The notes: generated from the letters alone by a model not told the origin. A stretch of 46,677 nucleotides of DNA from Theodoxus fluviatilis (GCA_034096865.1 JAWQFJ010000486.1:20001-66677); one strand, 5' to 3'. Shown: positions 10,684-21,039, counted from the first letter of the stretch. Numbers and translations are program-made.

Positions 10684-11317
10684 CTTTCTGCAATCTCTCT
10701 CTCACTGCAGACGCTTATCTCCCCATGCTCAGGTTTCACACCTCCCTCTCACTCCTCATAGATTCTCTAGCCCTTTTTCTCTCTTCCCCATTCTTCTCCA
10801 TCTGCTGTCTCTCTCTCCCTCTCTTCTCCTCCCACTTCACCTCCATTTCTCGTTTTTCCCTCTTCCACTTCCCCCTTGCTATCCTCACTAACTCCGCTCT
10901 TCTGAACTTGCACAAAATCTCTTGCCAAAATCTTTAATAGAACCCTCGCCTGCACTCAAACCAAACTTCTCTATCAAAACTCCAAACCTGCTCTATCTAT
11001 TGAATCAATCTCAGACTCAATCTTCAACACTGCTCTGTAATCCACTGTGAAAATTCCGCGATCTTCACAAACGCTAAGAAATCAGCAAACATCAATTAAG
11101 GCATCACAAACCACGTGATCTCTAGCAAGCCCAGACAAGAATGCCAAACAAGGTCACTCAAAAAGGGTGATAAATCACAATGGCAATGGTTATCCAACAC
11201 AATTATTCATGCCCTGAATAATACAATTGTTTCAATGATAAATGTCGGACGAATGTCCTTACTTGTTACAATTGATTATTCTTATTATGATTCATATCCC
11301 GGACGAGAGCACCATGT
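10684..11317 (-). mobile_element. Copy B leader with degraded gag N-terminus and PBS-like site
   Basis: An open frame at 10767-10955 is Glu/Arg-rich like the coiled-coil of copy A. Next to LTR3, 11296-11314 reads on the minus strand TGGTGCTCTCGTCCGGGAT, which shares its last 12 bases with the tRNA-Pro PBS of copy A but differs in the first part; three bases separate it from the LTR. Confidence 0.6.
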
Positions 11318-12630
11318 TGTGACGTTACCTCCTCTTATTTGTGTTTATGAATAGACACAAAGGCTCTTGGCGCAGTGCGCATTGTCTAGGGGATTCTTGC
11401 TTGGGGAGGAGGAACGCACATTTAAAAATAAATCAAAATCTCTGTCATGCACATGCCATGCAATAAACAGGAGGACCCAAGATTGCCAATTAAACAAAAG
11501 ATTTAATAATCAGAAAACAGATAATCATGTGGGTAATCGCCCCTTTCAAGTCTAATCAATGCAACATGAATACCAAATGTTTCTTCCCTGCCCAATGCGA
11601 CTTCTGGCAGCGGGTAACGGATTAGTGTTTTCTATTAGTTTAGACCAGAGTTCAGTCTTTAAAGTCAGACATAATTCATGAGTACTCACGAGGTTTTTTT
11701 AGTGGATGATTCCAACGACGAATTTCTAATGTGATTCTAGTGGACTCACAGTTCACTTATCTCACGTTCTCCACCGAGAACAAAGGCCATTAATTATTGC
11801 TTCTTCGCGTTCCTTTGCGAAGAGCAATGACACATGGAAACACCACAGCAGACGAAACTTTTGAGAGCGCTCTCACGGCTGGTTGTTGACAGCCGCGGTT
11901 TCAGTGTCGAGGGCCTGGAGGGACAGCAAAGGCTGGCCGGTGAGGGAGGGGAGAGCGATGTGGGGTCCAGCAGACGAACTTTCTGGGGCTGCACGCGCCC
12001 CGGGACAGGCAGCAGGCGCTGAAGCCTTCTTAGAGCCCACAGCAGGGGAGGGGAAAACCGCAGTGGGTGGATCCGCTGCGCGTAGATGGAGTGGGCGCGT
12101 GGAGGGGAACCCGCTCTTGTTTTACGTGCCGAGATCTCGCTCTCTCTTCCTAAGGCACGGAGTCTATGCTCTGTTCAGGCGTCGTTGCCTCAGCTGACTT
12201 TCAGCAGACTGGCGTTTTGGTAGACAACAATTAGTTTTAAGAAAAAACTGAAAACATCACTGCGCATGCGTCCCATGGGCACGTCACGTGCAGGGGTTGG
12301 GCCCAAAGAGGAAAAGGAACACCCAGGATACAGAGTCAAAAGACTGGTCAAGCCAATTAGTTACGTCTTATCATGTCTGGGGGGAGTTATGGGTCTGGAA
12401 AACGATAGCCTCTGGTCCTTGTATCTTGGAAAACGGGAGAGACGACACATAAACTGTCTGATACACTGGCTCACCCAGCCTATCTCTCCTTTTGGACTAA
12501 GAAACCCGAGGGACGTCACTCACACCTTTCTGGTTCAGGGAGGGCAGACCTCCAAGCTACAAGACTTCAGTCTTAAAACATTCAATGAAATTATTTTAAT
12601 GATAAAAGGGGGAAAGAGGGATCCGTCACA
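11318..12630 (-). mobile_element. LTR3 (5' LTR of copy B)
   Basis: Complete 1313-bp LTR with TGTGACG...CGTCACA termini. It carries TGCGCATGCGT (12261-12271) and a nearby CACGTCACGTG. Its right edge abuts foreign gag-pro sequence rather than a polypurine tract, so it did not act as the 3' LTR of an intact copy A. Confidence 0.85.
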
Positions 12631-13056
12631 GGCACAAACCAGTCTTTATCACAGAAATGGTCGCTCCTGAGTCGATCAGTGCCTGATGACGGATACCGTC
12701 GATGTACACCTCGATCGCCGGTCCTCCTGGGTCTACGCGGACACCCTTCAACCGATGACTGATGCGATGTGAGGCGGTGGAGGCCGAGGACGCCGGGCTA
12801 TGCCCCTTAAGCCCGGCGCATCCTAGTTTTCCTGGGCTGTGGTAGCTTTCTCCTTCCTCTGTGGACAGCGGCGAGCGATGTGGCCTATCTTATCGCAATT
12901 ATAGCATCTGATCTGCCCTCGCTGTCCGTCTTGACGGGAAAAGCGGTTTTGTATCTTCTCCAGCAGCTCCGCCATCAGCTGGCGAAACTGGGTCAGAGAG
13001 AGAGTGTCGCCGTCACCCTCCGGCTTTTCCTGGCTGCCAATGGCTCTGATCCCCTG
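12631..13056 (-). pseudogene. Foreign gypsy-type gag end plus protease start, cut by LTR3
   Basis: On the minus strand the frame from about 13056 encodes a helix-like stretch (L-T-Q-F-R-Q-L-M-A-E-L-L-E-K), then a single CCHC knuckle (C-Y-N-C-x4-H-x4-C) and a stop at 12823-12825. The -1 frame then runs into a retropepsin start with IEVYIDG and the intact active-site triad in ALIDSGATIS, ending at the LTR boundary. Sequence and codon usage (GC-richer) differ from the array's own gag ORFs, so this belongs to a different LTR element. It is truncated on both sides. Confidence 0.8.
12791..12832 (-). promoter_or_regulatory. Candidate -1 ribosomal frameshift signal between gag and pro
   Basis: Minus strand: GGAAAAC (12826-12832) precedes the gag stop TAG. 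A 7-nt spacer (12819-12825) then leads into a perfect 9-bp GC-rich stem, CGCCGGGCT/AGCCCGGCG, with a 10-nt loop (12791-12818). Pro is in the -1 frame. Slip site, spacer and stem have the arrangement known for retroviral -1 frameshifting, though GGAAAAC is not a canonical XXXYYYZ heptamer. Confidence 0.55.
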
Positions 13057-13457
13057 AATTCAAACCGTTTGTTAGATTCTAATACCACCCAAAACAATTA
13101 CACATAAAAAATCAACTCTAGCCTTTCAAAAGCTCACTGACATTGATTAGTTTATCTAACCACTTTGTCCTTTAACAACACGTTTGCTAACAGCTGAACC
13201 ACTTCAACTAAATTACAACCGATCTTTCTGTAGTACCTGATCACTTACACAGAAAATCTCTTTACGCACTCCCTAGGCATGCTAAGGGATTAAGCATAAG
13301 TAAGTCATCATTTGACAGCTCTATCTCATGGGGGTAAGGAATGAGTTTTCCTAGGCACATCTGAGAACAAACCCTGATGTCTGACAAACAACCCTTTACT
13401 GTATTCTATCTTTCTTTCTCAGGTGTCCTACAGCAATTCTGAATGGTGGTAGGGAAA
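13057..13457 (-). mobile_element. Copy A 3' untranslated internal region (part)
   Basis: Non-coding. The section at about 13140-13370 aligns with copy B 8690-8930, including a shared stretch around TCATCATTTGACAGCTCTAT. The 500 or so bases that should follow up to a polypurine tract are replaced by the foreign gag-pro fragment. Confidence 0.65.
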
Positions 13458-15614
13458 TTACTGAGCTCTGGCTTCACTGTCTATTGCATGTAGCTTAGTT
13501 TCATTCTCCCACTCTCTCTCCTCATCTAGATCTTGCTTACCACCCACTGTCACACACACAGGCATGATTTTCTCACCACTGTTGATCCCACGGCATTTCT
13601 TCAGCCTAGTAATATGACTCATTTTGGTCTTCCTTCTCCCATCAAGAGGGTCACTCATGCACATCACCTCTCTTGGTTCAAGCTTCCTTTTTCTCTTCTT
13701 CCAGTCATACCAGGTTGTCATTCCCTGTTTCACGTCTCTCAGACACTCAGCAACATACACTGACCCACTGCCACCTGGAGTCACACTGAACTCAGTCCTG
13801 AATGGCAAACTCACATCTTCCTTTCCTTCTTGTCTTTCTCTTTCATCTAGCCCTTCCATACTTGTTTCCACACAAGATTCAGGCCTCCCTTCCATCTTGC
13901 AGTCCTCCATGGAAACCTGGGGCTCGAGTACTTCTCTCATTTCTTCATCTGTCTTCTCTTCCTTCTCTCCCAGAAACGGTCCTGGCAAAATTTCATCTAT
14001 CTCCTCCTCCTCCTCCTCAGCATAGAGGCACGCCAGGCTACTATCAGCTTGCTGCTCTTTAACGAGCATAGATGCGTCACTACGCTGACTAGCACCTACC
14101 TCCGACACTATCAATGTGTCCGTGGAGTCATCGCGCAGATTCTCCACCAGTGCATCTCCTACATGCACCTCAGAAGCGCTCAGCTTCTCTTGATCAAACA
14201 GAGTCAGTTCTTCATCTTCTGCTGACTCTTCAATGAGAATGTCACCCATCACAGGGCCTGATGTCATTTCCCTCGACATCTTGGTTGACGCACAACCCAT
14301 TCCCCTATCTTCCGACACTATCGTTGTGTCCGTGGAGTCATCGGGCAGATTCTCCACCAGTGGATCTCCTATGTCCACCTCAGAAGCGCTCAGCTTCTCT
14401 CGATCAGACAGAGTCAGATTTCCATCTTCTGCTGACTCTTCATGGGAAATTTCACCCATCACAGGGCCTGATGTCATTTCCATTGACATCTTGGTTGACG
14501 CACAACCCATTCCCCTAGTATCCATCTGATCACTAGTTTCTGTAGAAGGGCACTCCGCTACAGTGGGGTTTGACATCTCTTTCGAGAATGCCGTGCTGCT
14601 TTCACAGCCCACAACCAGCTCGCCATCAAAACTCATCTGATTGGTCGAGTGTTGATCAACACCCACTGAGCTAGACATCTCCCTCATAGATGTCTCAACA
14701 GCATAACCTTGGATGCTGCCTGTTGCCACTTCTTCCCCAGCCAAATCGGTTCCTATCAGGACATCCACTATCTCACACACTGGTTCCCTCTCCTTTGGCG
14801 TCATGCCTGGACTTCTCACTAAGGCCACACGTGCTTTACTCTCGTGAGCCAACCTCACTCTACAATCGTGTGCCACGTGTCCCATTCCTAAACATCGAAA
14901 GCATCTGACATTCCTGTGCGATCGTCTCACACCTCGTCGCTCATCTCTCTTCCATCCATTCCCTTGGACTCGACAACCACAACTCCTTTGTCCTCTCTCA
15001 AAACACCTGTAGCATGTGACATTCCTCTCTCTCTCCCTCTCTCTCTCTATCTGTATTCGCCTCTCCTCTCTGAACATCTCCCTCTGTCTTTCCATCAATC
15101 TGGCCACTTTCTCCTTTTCCTCTCTGTCCGCAGCCTCTCTGGCTTTCTCAGCAGCTTCTAATAGTTCTATTCTCCTTAACTCCAGATCTCTCTTCCACTT
15201 CTCCTCTCTCTCTTTTCTTTCTCTCTCCCTTTTCTCTCTTTCTCCCTCTTCTCTCTCGAGGCGCTCTTGTCTCTCTCTCTCCCACTTCTTCTCTCTCTCT
15301 TGTCTCTCTCTCTCCCTTTTCTCTCTCTCTTGTCTTTCTCTTTCGAGACGCTCTTGTCTCTCTCTCTCCCACTTCTCCTCTCTCTCTTGTCTTTCTCTCT
15401 CGAGGCGTTCTTTTCTCTCTCTTTCCTTCTCCTGCCTCTCTCTCTCATGGAACACGTACTGCATGTGCTCACATAGTACTATTTGGATATCAGCCTTACA
15501 GGCATTCTCTGGAACTGCAAGCCCACAATTTTGAACAATATCCTTTAAATCATTCTTGCTAGCCTTCACAATTCCTTTTAAAAGGTGAATCTCTTCACTA
15601 GATAATTTATCCAT
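13458..15614 (-). CDS. LTR-retrotransposon gag-like ORF, copy A (718 codons, capsid and pol absent)
   Basis: An uninterrupted frame from ATG 15614. Residues 1-50 form a small predicted helical domain like the N-terminus of many gypsy Gag proteins. Residues 56-200 are a long E/R-rich coiled-coil. A degenerate knuckle (C201, C204, expected His replaced by Gln) is followed by an intact one (C238-C241-H246-C251). Only VDVLIGTDLAGEE (283-295) remains of the protease region. A 70-residue segment is tandemly duplicated (DNA period 210 bp, starting 14101 and 14311). Near the C-terminus, MTTWYDWKKRKRK resembles the segment after a gypsy integrase core. Capsid, protease core, RT, RNase H and integrase core are missing, yet 2.1 kb remain open, which suggests recent activity or retained function in trans-mobilised particles. 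Confidence 0.8.
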   Translation of the reverse strand: MDKLSSEEIHLLKGIVKASKNDLKDIVQNCGLAVPENACKADIQIVLCEHMQYVFHERERQEKERERKERLERERQEREEKWERERQERLERERQEREKRERERQEREKKWERERQERLEREEGEREKRERERKEREEKWKRDLELRRIELLEAAEKAREAADREEKEKVARLMERQREMFREERRIQIERERERERNVTCYRCFERGQRSCGCRVQGNGWKRDERRGVRRSHRNVRCFRCLGMGHVAHDCRVRLAHESKARVALVRSPGMTPKEREPVCEIVDVLIGTDLAGEEVATGSIQGYAVETSMREMSSSVGVDQHSTNQMSFDGELVVGCESSTAFSKEMSNPTVAECPSTETSDQMDTRGMGCASTKMSMEMTSGPVMGEISHEESAEDGNLTLSDREKLSASEVDIGDPLVENLPDDSTDTTIVSEDRGMGCASTKMSREMTSGPVMGDILIEESAEDEELTLFDQEKLSASEVHVGDALVENLRDDSTDTLIVSEVGASQRSDASMLVKEQQADSSLACLYAEEEEEEIDEILPGPFLGEKEEKTDEEMREVLEPQVSMEDCKMEGRPESCVETSMEGLDERERQEGKEDVSLPFRTEFSVTPGGSGSVYVAECLRDVKQGMTTWYDWKKRKRKLEPREVMCMSDPLDGRRKTKMSHITRLKKCRGINSGEKIMPVCVTVGGKQDLDEEREWENETKLHAIDSEARAQ

Positions 15615-16093
15615 GACTACACAAGGTCAAATACTCCATCAAAATCAAACACACAAAGGTCCCCCCAAAAAGTCAGTGGCCCACAATCATCAAAAAGGAT
15701 AAAAGAATCAATTTGCATGAGTTAAAACAGTCAATCTAACTCATTCACATGCACGTAATGGAAAGCATGCTTCAACGCATCATATCAACTGCTATGGTAA
15801 GCAGAGTAGCGTCCCTTTAATCTTCACTCGCAGATTTCAACCACAATATGTTTCTGCGAGGTCTATGCACTTTCTTGTTTTAAGAAAACAGGTTATCATA
15901 AAATTAATTCATTCAAACACCAGTACAACAAATGATTTATCACTTCTACTCAGAATTTCTCAGAAAGAAATCACATCATGTCAATCGTAGACACTGACAA
16001 TGGCTTTTAACCAACTCAATTTGTCATGAATTCATTTCGACATTTTTTTGCTTCTTTTCATGAAACAAAAATAATCCCGGACGAGCCCCCAAA
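15615..16093 (-). mobile_element. Copy A leader (5' UTR) including PBS
   Basis: About 480 bases between the 5' LTR and the gag ATG, expected to hold packaging signals. No ORF. The PBS is listed separately. Confidence 0.7.
16074..16091 (-). other. Primer-binding site, tRNA-Pro type
   Basis: Minus strand TGGGGGCTCGTCCGGGAT, two bases (TT) after the LTR end. All 18 bases equal the well-known proline-tRNA PBS of murine leukaemia-type retroviruses and end in the complement of CCA, so a tRNA-Pro primer is strongly implied. Confidence 0.9.
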
Positions 16094-17378
16094 TGTGACG
16101 TTCCTCCTCTTACGTGTTTTTATGAATAGACACAAAGGCTCTTGGCGCAGTGCGTATTGTCTAGGGGATTCTTGCTTGGGGAGGAGGAACGCACAATTAA
16201 AAATAAATCAAAATCTCTGTCATGCACATGCAATAATTCCAACGGACTCAGGATTGCCAATCAAACAAAAGATTTAATGATCAGAAAACAGATAATCATG
16301 TGGGTAATCGTCCCTTTCAAGTCTAATCAATGTATCATGAGAACCAAATGTTTCTTTCCTGCCCAATGCGACTTCTGGCAGCAGGTAACGGATGAGTTTT
16401 TCTATTAATGTAGACCAGAGTTCAGTCTTTAAAGTCAGACATAATTCATGAGTACTCACGAGATTTTTAGTGGATGATTCCAGCGACGAATTTCTAATAT
16501 GATTCTAGTGGACTCACAGTTCACTTATCTCACGTTCTCGACCGAGAACAAAGGCCATTGATTTTTCTCCCTTGCACTCTTTGGCAAAAGGGGCATACAC
16601 AAACACTATTCAGACGAAACTCTTGAGAGCGCTCTCACGGCTGGTTGTTGACAGCCGCAGTTCCAGTGTCCACGGGCTGGAGGGACAGCACAGGCTGGCC
16701 GGTGAGGGAGGGGAGAGCGATGCTGGGTCTCAAGCAGACGAACTTTCTGGGGGCTGCACACTCTGGCAGGCGGCAGCTCACGCTCTGAAGCCGTCTTCTG
16801 CTGGAGGGAGGCGAAGCGGCGTAAACAGAGAGTGGGGTGGGCGCTTGGAGGGGAACCCGCTCTTATTTTACGTGCCGAGAGCTTGCTCTCTCTCTCTTCC
16901 TAAGGCACGGAGTCTATGCTCTGTTCAGGCGTCGTTGCCTCAGCTGACTTTCAGCAGACTGGCGTTTTGGTAGACAACAATTAGTTTTAAGAAAAACTGA
17001 AAACATCACTGCGCATGCGTCCCATGGGCACGTCACGTGCAGGGGTTGGGCCCAAAGAGGAAAAGGAACACCCAGGATACAGAGTCAAAAGACTGGTCAA
17101 GCCAATTAGTTACGTCTTATCATGTCTGGGGGAGTTATGGGTCTGGAAAACGATAGCCTCTGGTCCTTGTATCTTGGAAAACGGGAGAGACGACACATAA
17201 ACTGTCTGATACACTGGCTCACCCACCTTATCTCTCCTTTTGGACTAAGAAACCGGAGGGACGTCACCTACACCTCTCCGGTTCACGGAGGGCAGACCTC
17301 CAAGCCACAAGACCTCAGTCTTAAAACATTCAATGAAACTATTTTAATGATAAAAGGGGGAAAGAGGGAACCGCCACA
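16094..17378 (-). mobile_element. LTR4 (5' LTR of copy A)
   Basis: Complete 1285-bp LTR, TGTGACG at the left and GCCACA at the right (one substitution from the GTCACA of the others). TGCGCATGCGT at 17010-17020. Similar to LTR3 over the right half; the middle (about 16560-16860) shares variants with LTR1. Confidence 0.8.
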
Positions 17379-19767
17379 CTCTGCAGCATTCACATATTCT
17401 CCGAAGGCTGCTGTTCTTGTGGCTTTTTACATGTATGTGAATACAACAGCTCCTCCTCCTCCTTCCCCCCCCCCCCCCCCCCCCATCATCATCATTTCAT
17501 ACTGTGCACATCCCTGCTGCATTTGACAGAGAGGACAGAGTGGATGATGACTCTGATGCCATGCTTGGTGCAGGTGTGGGAGTTGTCATGCAGGGTTGCA
17601 AGGCCATTTTTCTCCTGGTCTGCACCCCCACTGTATTCTTGCTGTCACTGGAACACGTTTGCCTGTGAGATTTGGCACTGCTGGTGTCACATGAGCAACA
17701 ACAAATGTTGGTCAAACCAAGGATCTGTGAAACTGCGGGTGTATTGTGTTTATTTACATTCAGCATTCTGTGTTGTGATATTATTTTTGTATATATTTAC
17801 TTTTGTATTCAGAGCCTTTGCTGATGGTAAAGATTTTCAAGAAATGTATGCAATTTATTTTTTGCTTTAATGCTGGAAATGAGTCAGCTGTTGCATGTCG
17901 AAAAAAATTATAGTATATGTTGTGTGTTGTGCATTTGTCCTCTTTCTGAGATAAGAGAATTTCATTGTAGTCAACATTTTATGAGTCTGTCATGTCTGCT
18001 TCTCTGTCAACTTCCACCATAGCTCTGTGCTCATAGGGGTCACTCAGATATGTCTTCAGTGTCTGCATGTTGAAAACTGTCTCATTAGCTAACAGTTTAG
18101 TCTTGTATTGTGCATTTGCAAATGTTTCATATTGTCAGAGGTTGGTGTTGTGGTTTAGTGTTACAACCCCCCTTCCAAATCCCACTTCTTTTAAACCAGA
18201 GGGACAATGGAATTTCAACTTCTTTTGAGTCTATTTTACTGGCAATGTAATGCAGAGTTGCATTCAAAATGACCAGACTGCATGGTTTATGATGGGGAAG
18301 ATTGCCCTCAACCATCATCTAGCACTGCATAGTGCTTGTTCATTCCTCTAGCAGCCACTGTGTCCCATGGATCAACATAGTTACATCTACAGTGCTTTGT
18401 TTAACAACTGACCTTGAACTTGAAAGAGTACTCAGAAGTTATGTGCAGGAGAAAATGTTGTGTGCCCAATGCAAGTTGGGTTTGACACTCCATTGACAAG
18501 TCTTCCTCCTAAGAAGCAATAGATTAACTCCACATCTATGTGTTGCTACAGTTGCCTCTAGTGAGGAACTGGTGTTTGATGACTGCACAGTTGATTCTGC
18601 TTGTGGCAATCCTCCTTGTACCAGTGCTGTGCTGGGCAGCTGAGAGAGAAAGGTTGTTGTGTTAATTTGTACACATGGACACAAATCATAAAGCAGTGTC
18701 TATTTTTGCAATAATTTTGTTTCCATAGGGATTTTTGTTAATTTGTTTTTGGTTTTGTTGTTGCTGTTGTTTGGACCTGTAAGAAGAAATCAAAATTTGT
18801 GAATCACTCCTTTTCACCAGAAGAATGGGCTGCTTCTTCATTTGTTGCTCTCGTGTTTGCTCAGGAACATGCATAAAAATGTATCTGGTATTTAGAGATT
18901 TGGTTTGTGTGAAAACTTAAATCAGTGTCTTTGAGGAGAATGCTGAACAAATGGTGTGTTTTTTAATGTGCATAACTGCAGTTATAGCCTTTGGGTACAT
19001 TTGGATTTCCATTGTGTTTTCATTCAAGTTTGAAAATATAGTACTATATACAAATGGTTAGCTAGAGACATTCCACTGTAAACAATTATCCAAGCCCATA
19101 ACCCATTCTGATTTCATGACATCACTTGCCTTATCTTTTCCATTGTCACTCCTCTTATTATACCTTGACCGCTGCTGGAATGCACTTCATCTCTTGCCTT
19201 CAGGCTGGCATTTATGAACAAGTGACTGCATTTTCACCTGCTAATATTCGGTGTTTACTTAACTGACACTCTCTAACGTATTTGACATGTTTTGCTACCA
19301 TTTCTTAAATAAAAGTATTTTCCGGAATCTGATTTGGCCGACTTTCGTTCCTATTTGGTTATTGTAATGGTCGGTGCAAATTGGGCACTGGTATTTCACT
19401 CCATCCTCTCAGTTGACATATCAAAGACATGGATTGTTTGCTTTTCTTTTTGTTTTCACAAAGATTAGTGTTGGAACTTTTTTTTTAATAACTTGGCATG
19501 GACAGAATTAGGTTGCCTTGAAGGGAATGTATGGTGACCTCAGTAAAGCCATTTATATATCACCATCATTGACCTTTTCCCAGGCTAGATGGATAAAAAA
19601 GCAGACCATTTTGATGGTTGCATTATCTTTACAGTTTTAGGCTCAAGAACGGATTGTGTTGCAAAAGTGCTGGAACATACAAGAACACCTTGACATCTTC
19701 AGGAGGTGTGTGCTGGGCCTCTCCAGGAAGGCATTGCCTATGATAGGCACCATTCTCGATGACAAGC
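17379..19767. other. Non-coding region, no gene recognised
   Basis: Unique, T-rich sequence with a 20-bp poly-C run at 17465-17484. It has 3'-UTR-like features (several ATTTA-type elements and an AATAAA at about 19305) but no coding exon, including none matching the remaining TMEM106 domains. Confidence 0.45.
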
Positions 19768-20012
19768 CGAGGGTGAGGCAAGAATCCATAGACGTCTTAG
19801 AAACGGCCAATCATTTACATGGCTGCGTCCAGAGTCGGTGAAGAAGTTGCCCATAGACGACATAACTGACGATACAGACATCACAACAGTATTTATCTTG
19901 ATAGAACATACCACGGTGTCATCTCGAATGGCATGGGAACTTTTTCAAAGAAAAGAAATCAACCCGGTTTCAATTGCAGACAATTTTGTCGAAATGTTGT
20001 GCCTCGATACAC
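19768..20012 (+). repeat. Repeat arm, inverted partner of 25645-25915
   Basis: About 240 bases, including AGTCGGTGAAGAAGTTGC and GCATGGGAACTTTTTCAA, match the reverse complement of 25645-25915 at roughly 80%. The two arms enclose 5.6 kb of transposon debris and may be terminal repeats of one DNA transposon or two oppositely inserted copies. Confidence 0.65.
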
Positions 20013-20072
20013 TTCCACAATGTATGTCCAGAAATAACCTATACACCTACTCCTCAAGATATGCAAATGAAC

Positions 20073-20176
20073 ACTCGAACAGCAAACATTTCCGTGTACA
20101 TACACTTTTTCATTCTTGGACCCCGAGAAGCACATTACAGACACTTTTCTCTCGGAACACCAGCACAACTAGTAGT
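20073..20176 (+). repeat. Copy of the foldback-element end
   Basis: Shares blocks such as CATTACAGACAC and CGGAACACCAGC with 22150-22235 (same strand) and with the reverse complement of 22890-22990. Confidence 0.6.
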
Positions 20177-20179
20177 TGA

Positions 20180-20780
20180 CAAGTTGGGGCGCCCAGCTCA
20201 CCCCTAATTAGCCGATTGTTCACTTTTGATGAAATATCCCCGCAGTCAAAGAGGAATAACTCTTGTCACTGCCAAAACTGACAGACATTACTGACAAGGT
20301 CATCAGACCTACTTCTGTTGCCCCGCTGACACTACGCTTGCTGCCACGCTTGGCACAAACAGGGGAGGGAGAGCGCAAACTGGGTCGGGGTGGGGTGGTG
20401 AGCCACTGCGCCAGTCCGCCTGCCCTCCTGCAGCCCCTCAGGCAGGCTTAATGTATGTTTTGATCTGTGAAGAGCAGAACAACTGGATTGACCACTGAGC
20501 TTCCTAGTTGGGTTGGCCACGCTGACGCCCTCTCACTGGCAAGCTTAACACCTAACTTGGTGGGAAGGGGGGTGGGGGGTGAGAGAGAACGAGTTTGGGG
20601 GGGAGTGGAGTGATCCTTACAGCACTATAACACGAGTTCTTAGCGCAAGGAGGCACTTAATGTATGCTTTGATCTGTGAAGAGCAGAACAAGTGGATTGG
20701 CAACAGCTTCCTGGCTGTCAGCACAACCCACTCAAGCAGCACAAGCCCGGTGTCAAGTTACCAAGCTGAGATCATATGAT
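20180..20780. repeat. GC-richer region with a 45-bp direct repeat
   Basis: CTTAATGTATG(T/C)TTTGATCTGTG continuing to AGAGCAGAACAA(C/G)TGGATTG occurs at about 20449-20493 and again at about 20656-20700, 207 bases apart. No gene. Confidence 0.6.
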
Positions 20781-20867
20781 TGAATTGATCTCTTCCCCTA
20801 ACCCCCTTTTATCCAGTGGCGCTGTGCCCATTCTTCCCTTGGGGGTGTGGAGGGGCACGCACTCAAT

Positions 20868-20899
<32 letters not shown>

Positions 20900-20939
20900 A
20901 CACACACGGCTACACTGAGGGAAATGGGTACAGAGGGAG

Positions 20940-20979
<40 letters not shown>

Positions 20980-21035
20980 CTACACTGAAGGAGATGGGCA
21001 CAGAGGGAGACGCACACACACACACAACACACACA
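20868..21035. repeat. (CA)n blocks separated by a repeated unique 36-mer
   Basis: Three CA runs are separated by two near-identical segments running from GGCTACACTGA to AGAGGGAGACG (about 20908-20942 and 20978-21012), so the array is a higher-order repeat with a period near 70 bp. Confidence 0.85.
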
Positions 21036-21039
21036 TCAC

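Larger units (their letters stand above)
4041..17378 (-). mobile_element. Multi-LTR retrotransposon array: LTR1-intC-LTR2-intB-LTR3-intA-LTR4
   Basis: Four related LTRs begin TGTGACG and end CGTCACA (a perfect 7-bp inverted terminus) at 4041-5335, 6944-8168 (start lost in the N gap), 11318-12630 and 16094-17378. Between them are three internal regions, all read on the minus strand, so each inner LTR serves as 3' LTR for the element on its right and 5' LTR for the one on its left. gag-like ORFs are preserved in two internal regions; no reverse transcriptase, RNase H or integrase core is visible in any of them. Flanking pentamers (TATGG at 4036-4040, CTCTG at 17379-17383) do not match, so the array is not one simple insertion. 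Unequal recombination between LTRs, or successive insertions, would both give this layout. Confidence 0.8.

Noticed and set aside
11883..12197. 104-codon antisense ORF repeated in LTR2 (7421-7735) and LTR3
   Set aside because: It is conserved only because the LTRs are near identical; it is not maintained in LTR1 or LTR4 and has no recognisable domain.
4036..17383. Target-site duplication for the whole LTR array
   Set aside because: TATGG on the left and CTCTG on the right do not match.
17523..17870. 115-codon ORF with a hydrophobic C-terminus as a missing TMEM106 exon
   Set aside because: The sequence does not resemble the TMEM106 membrane or luminal domain, and no splice acceptor supports it.
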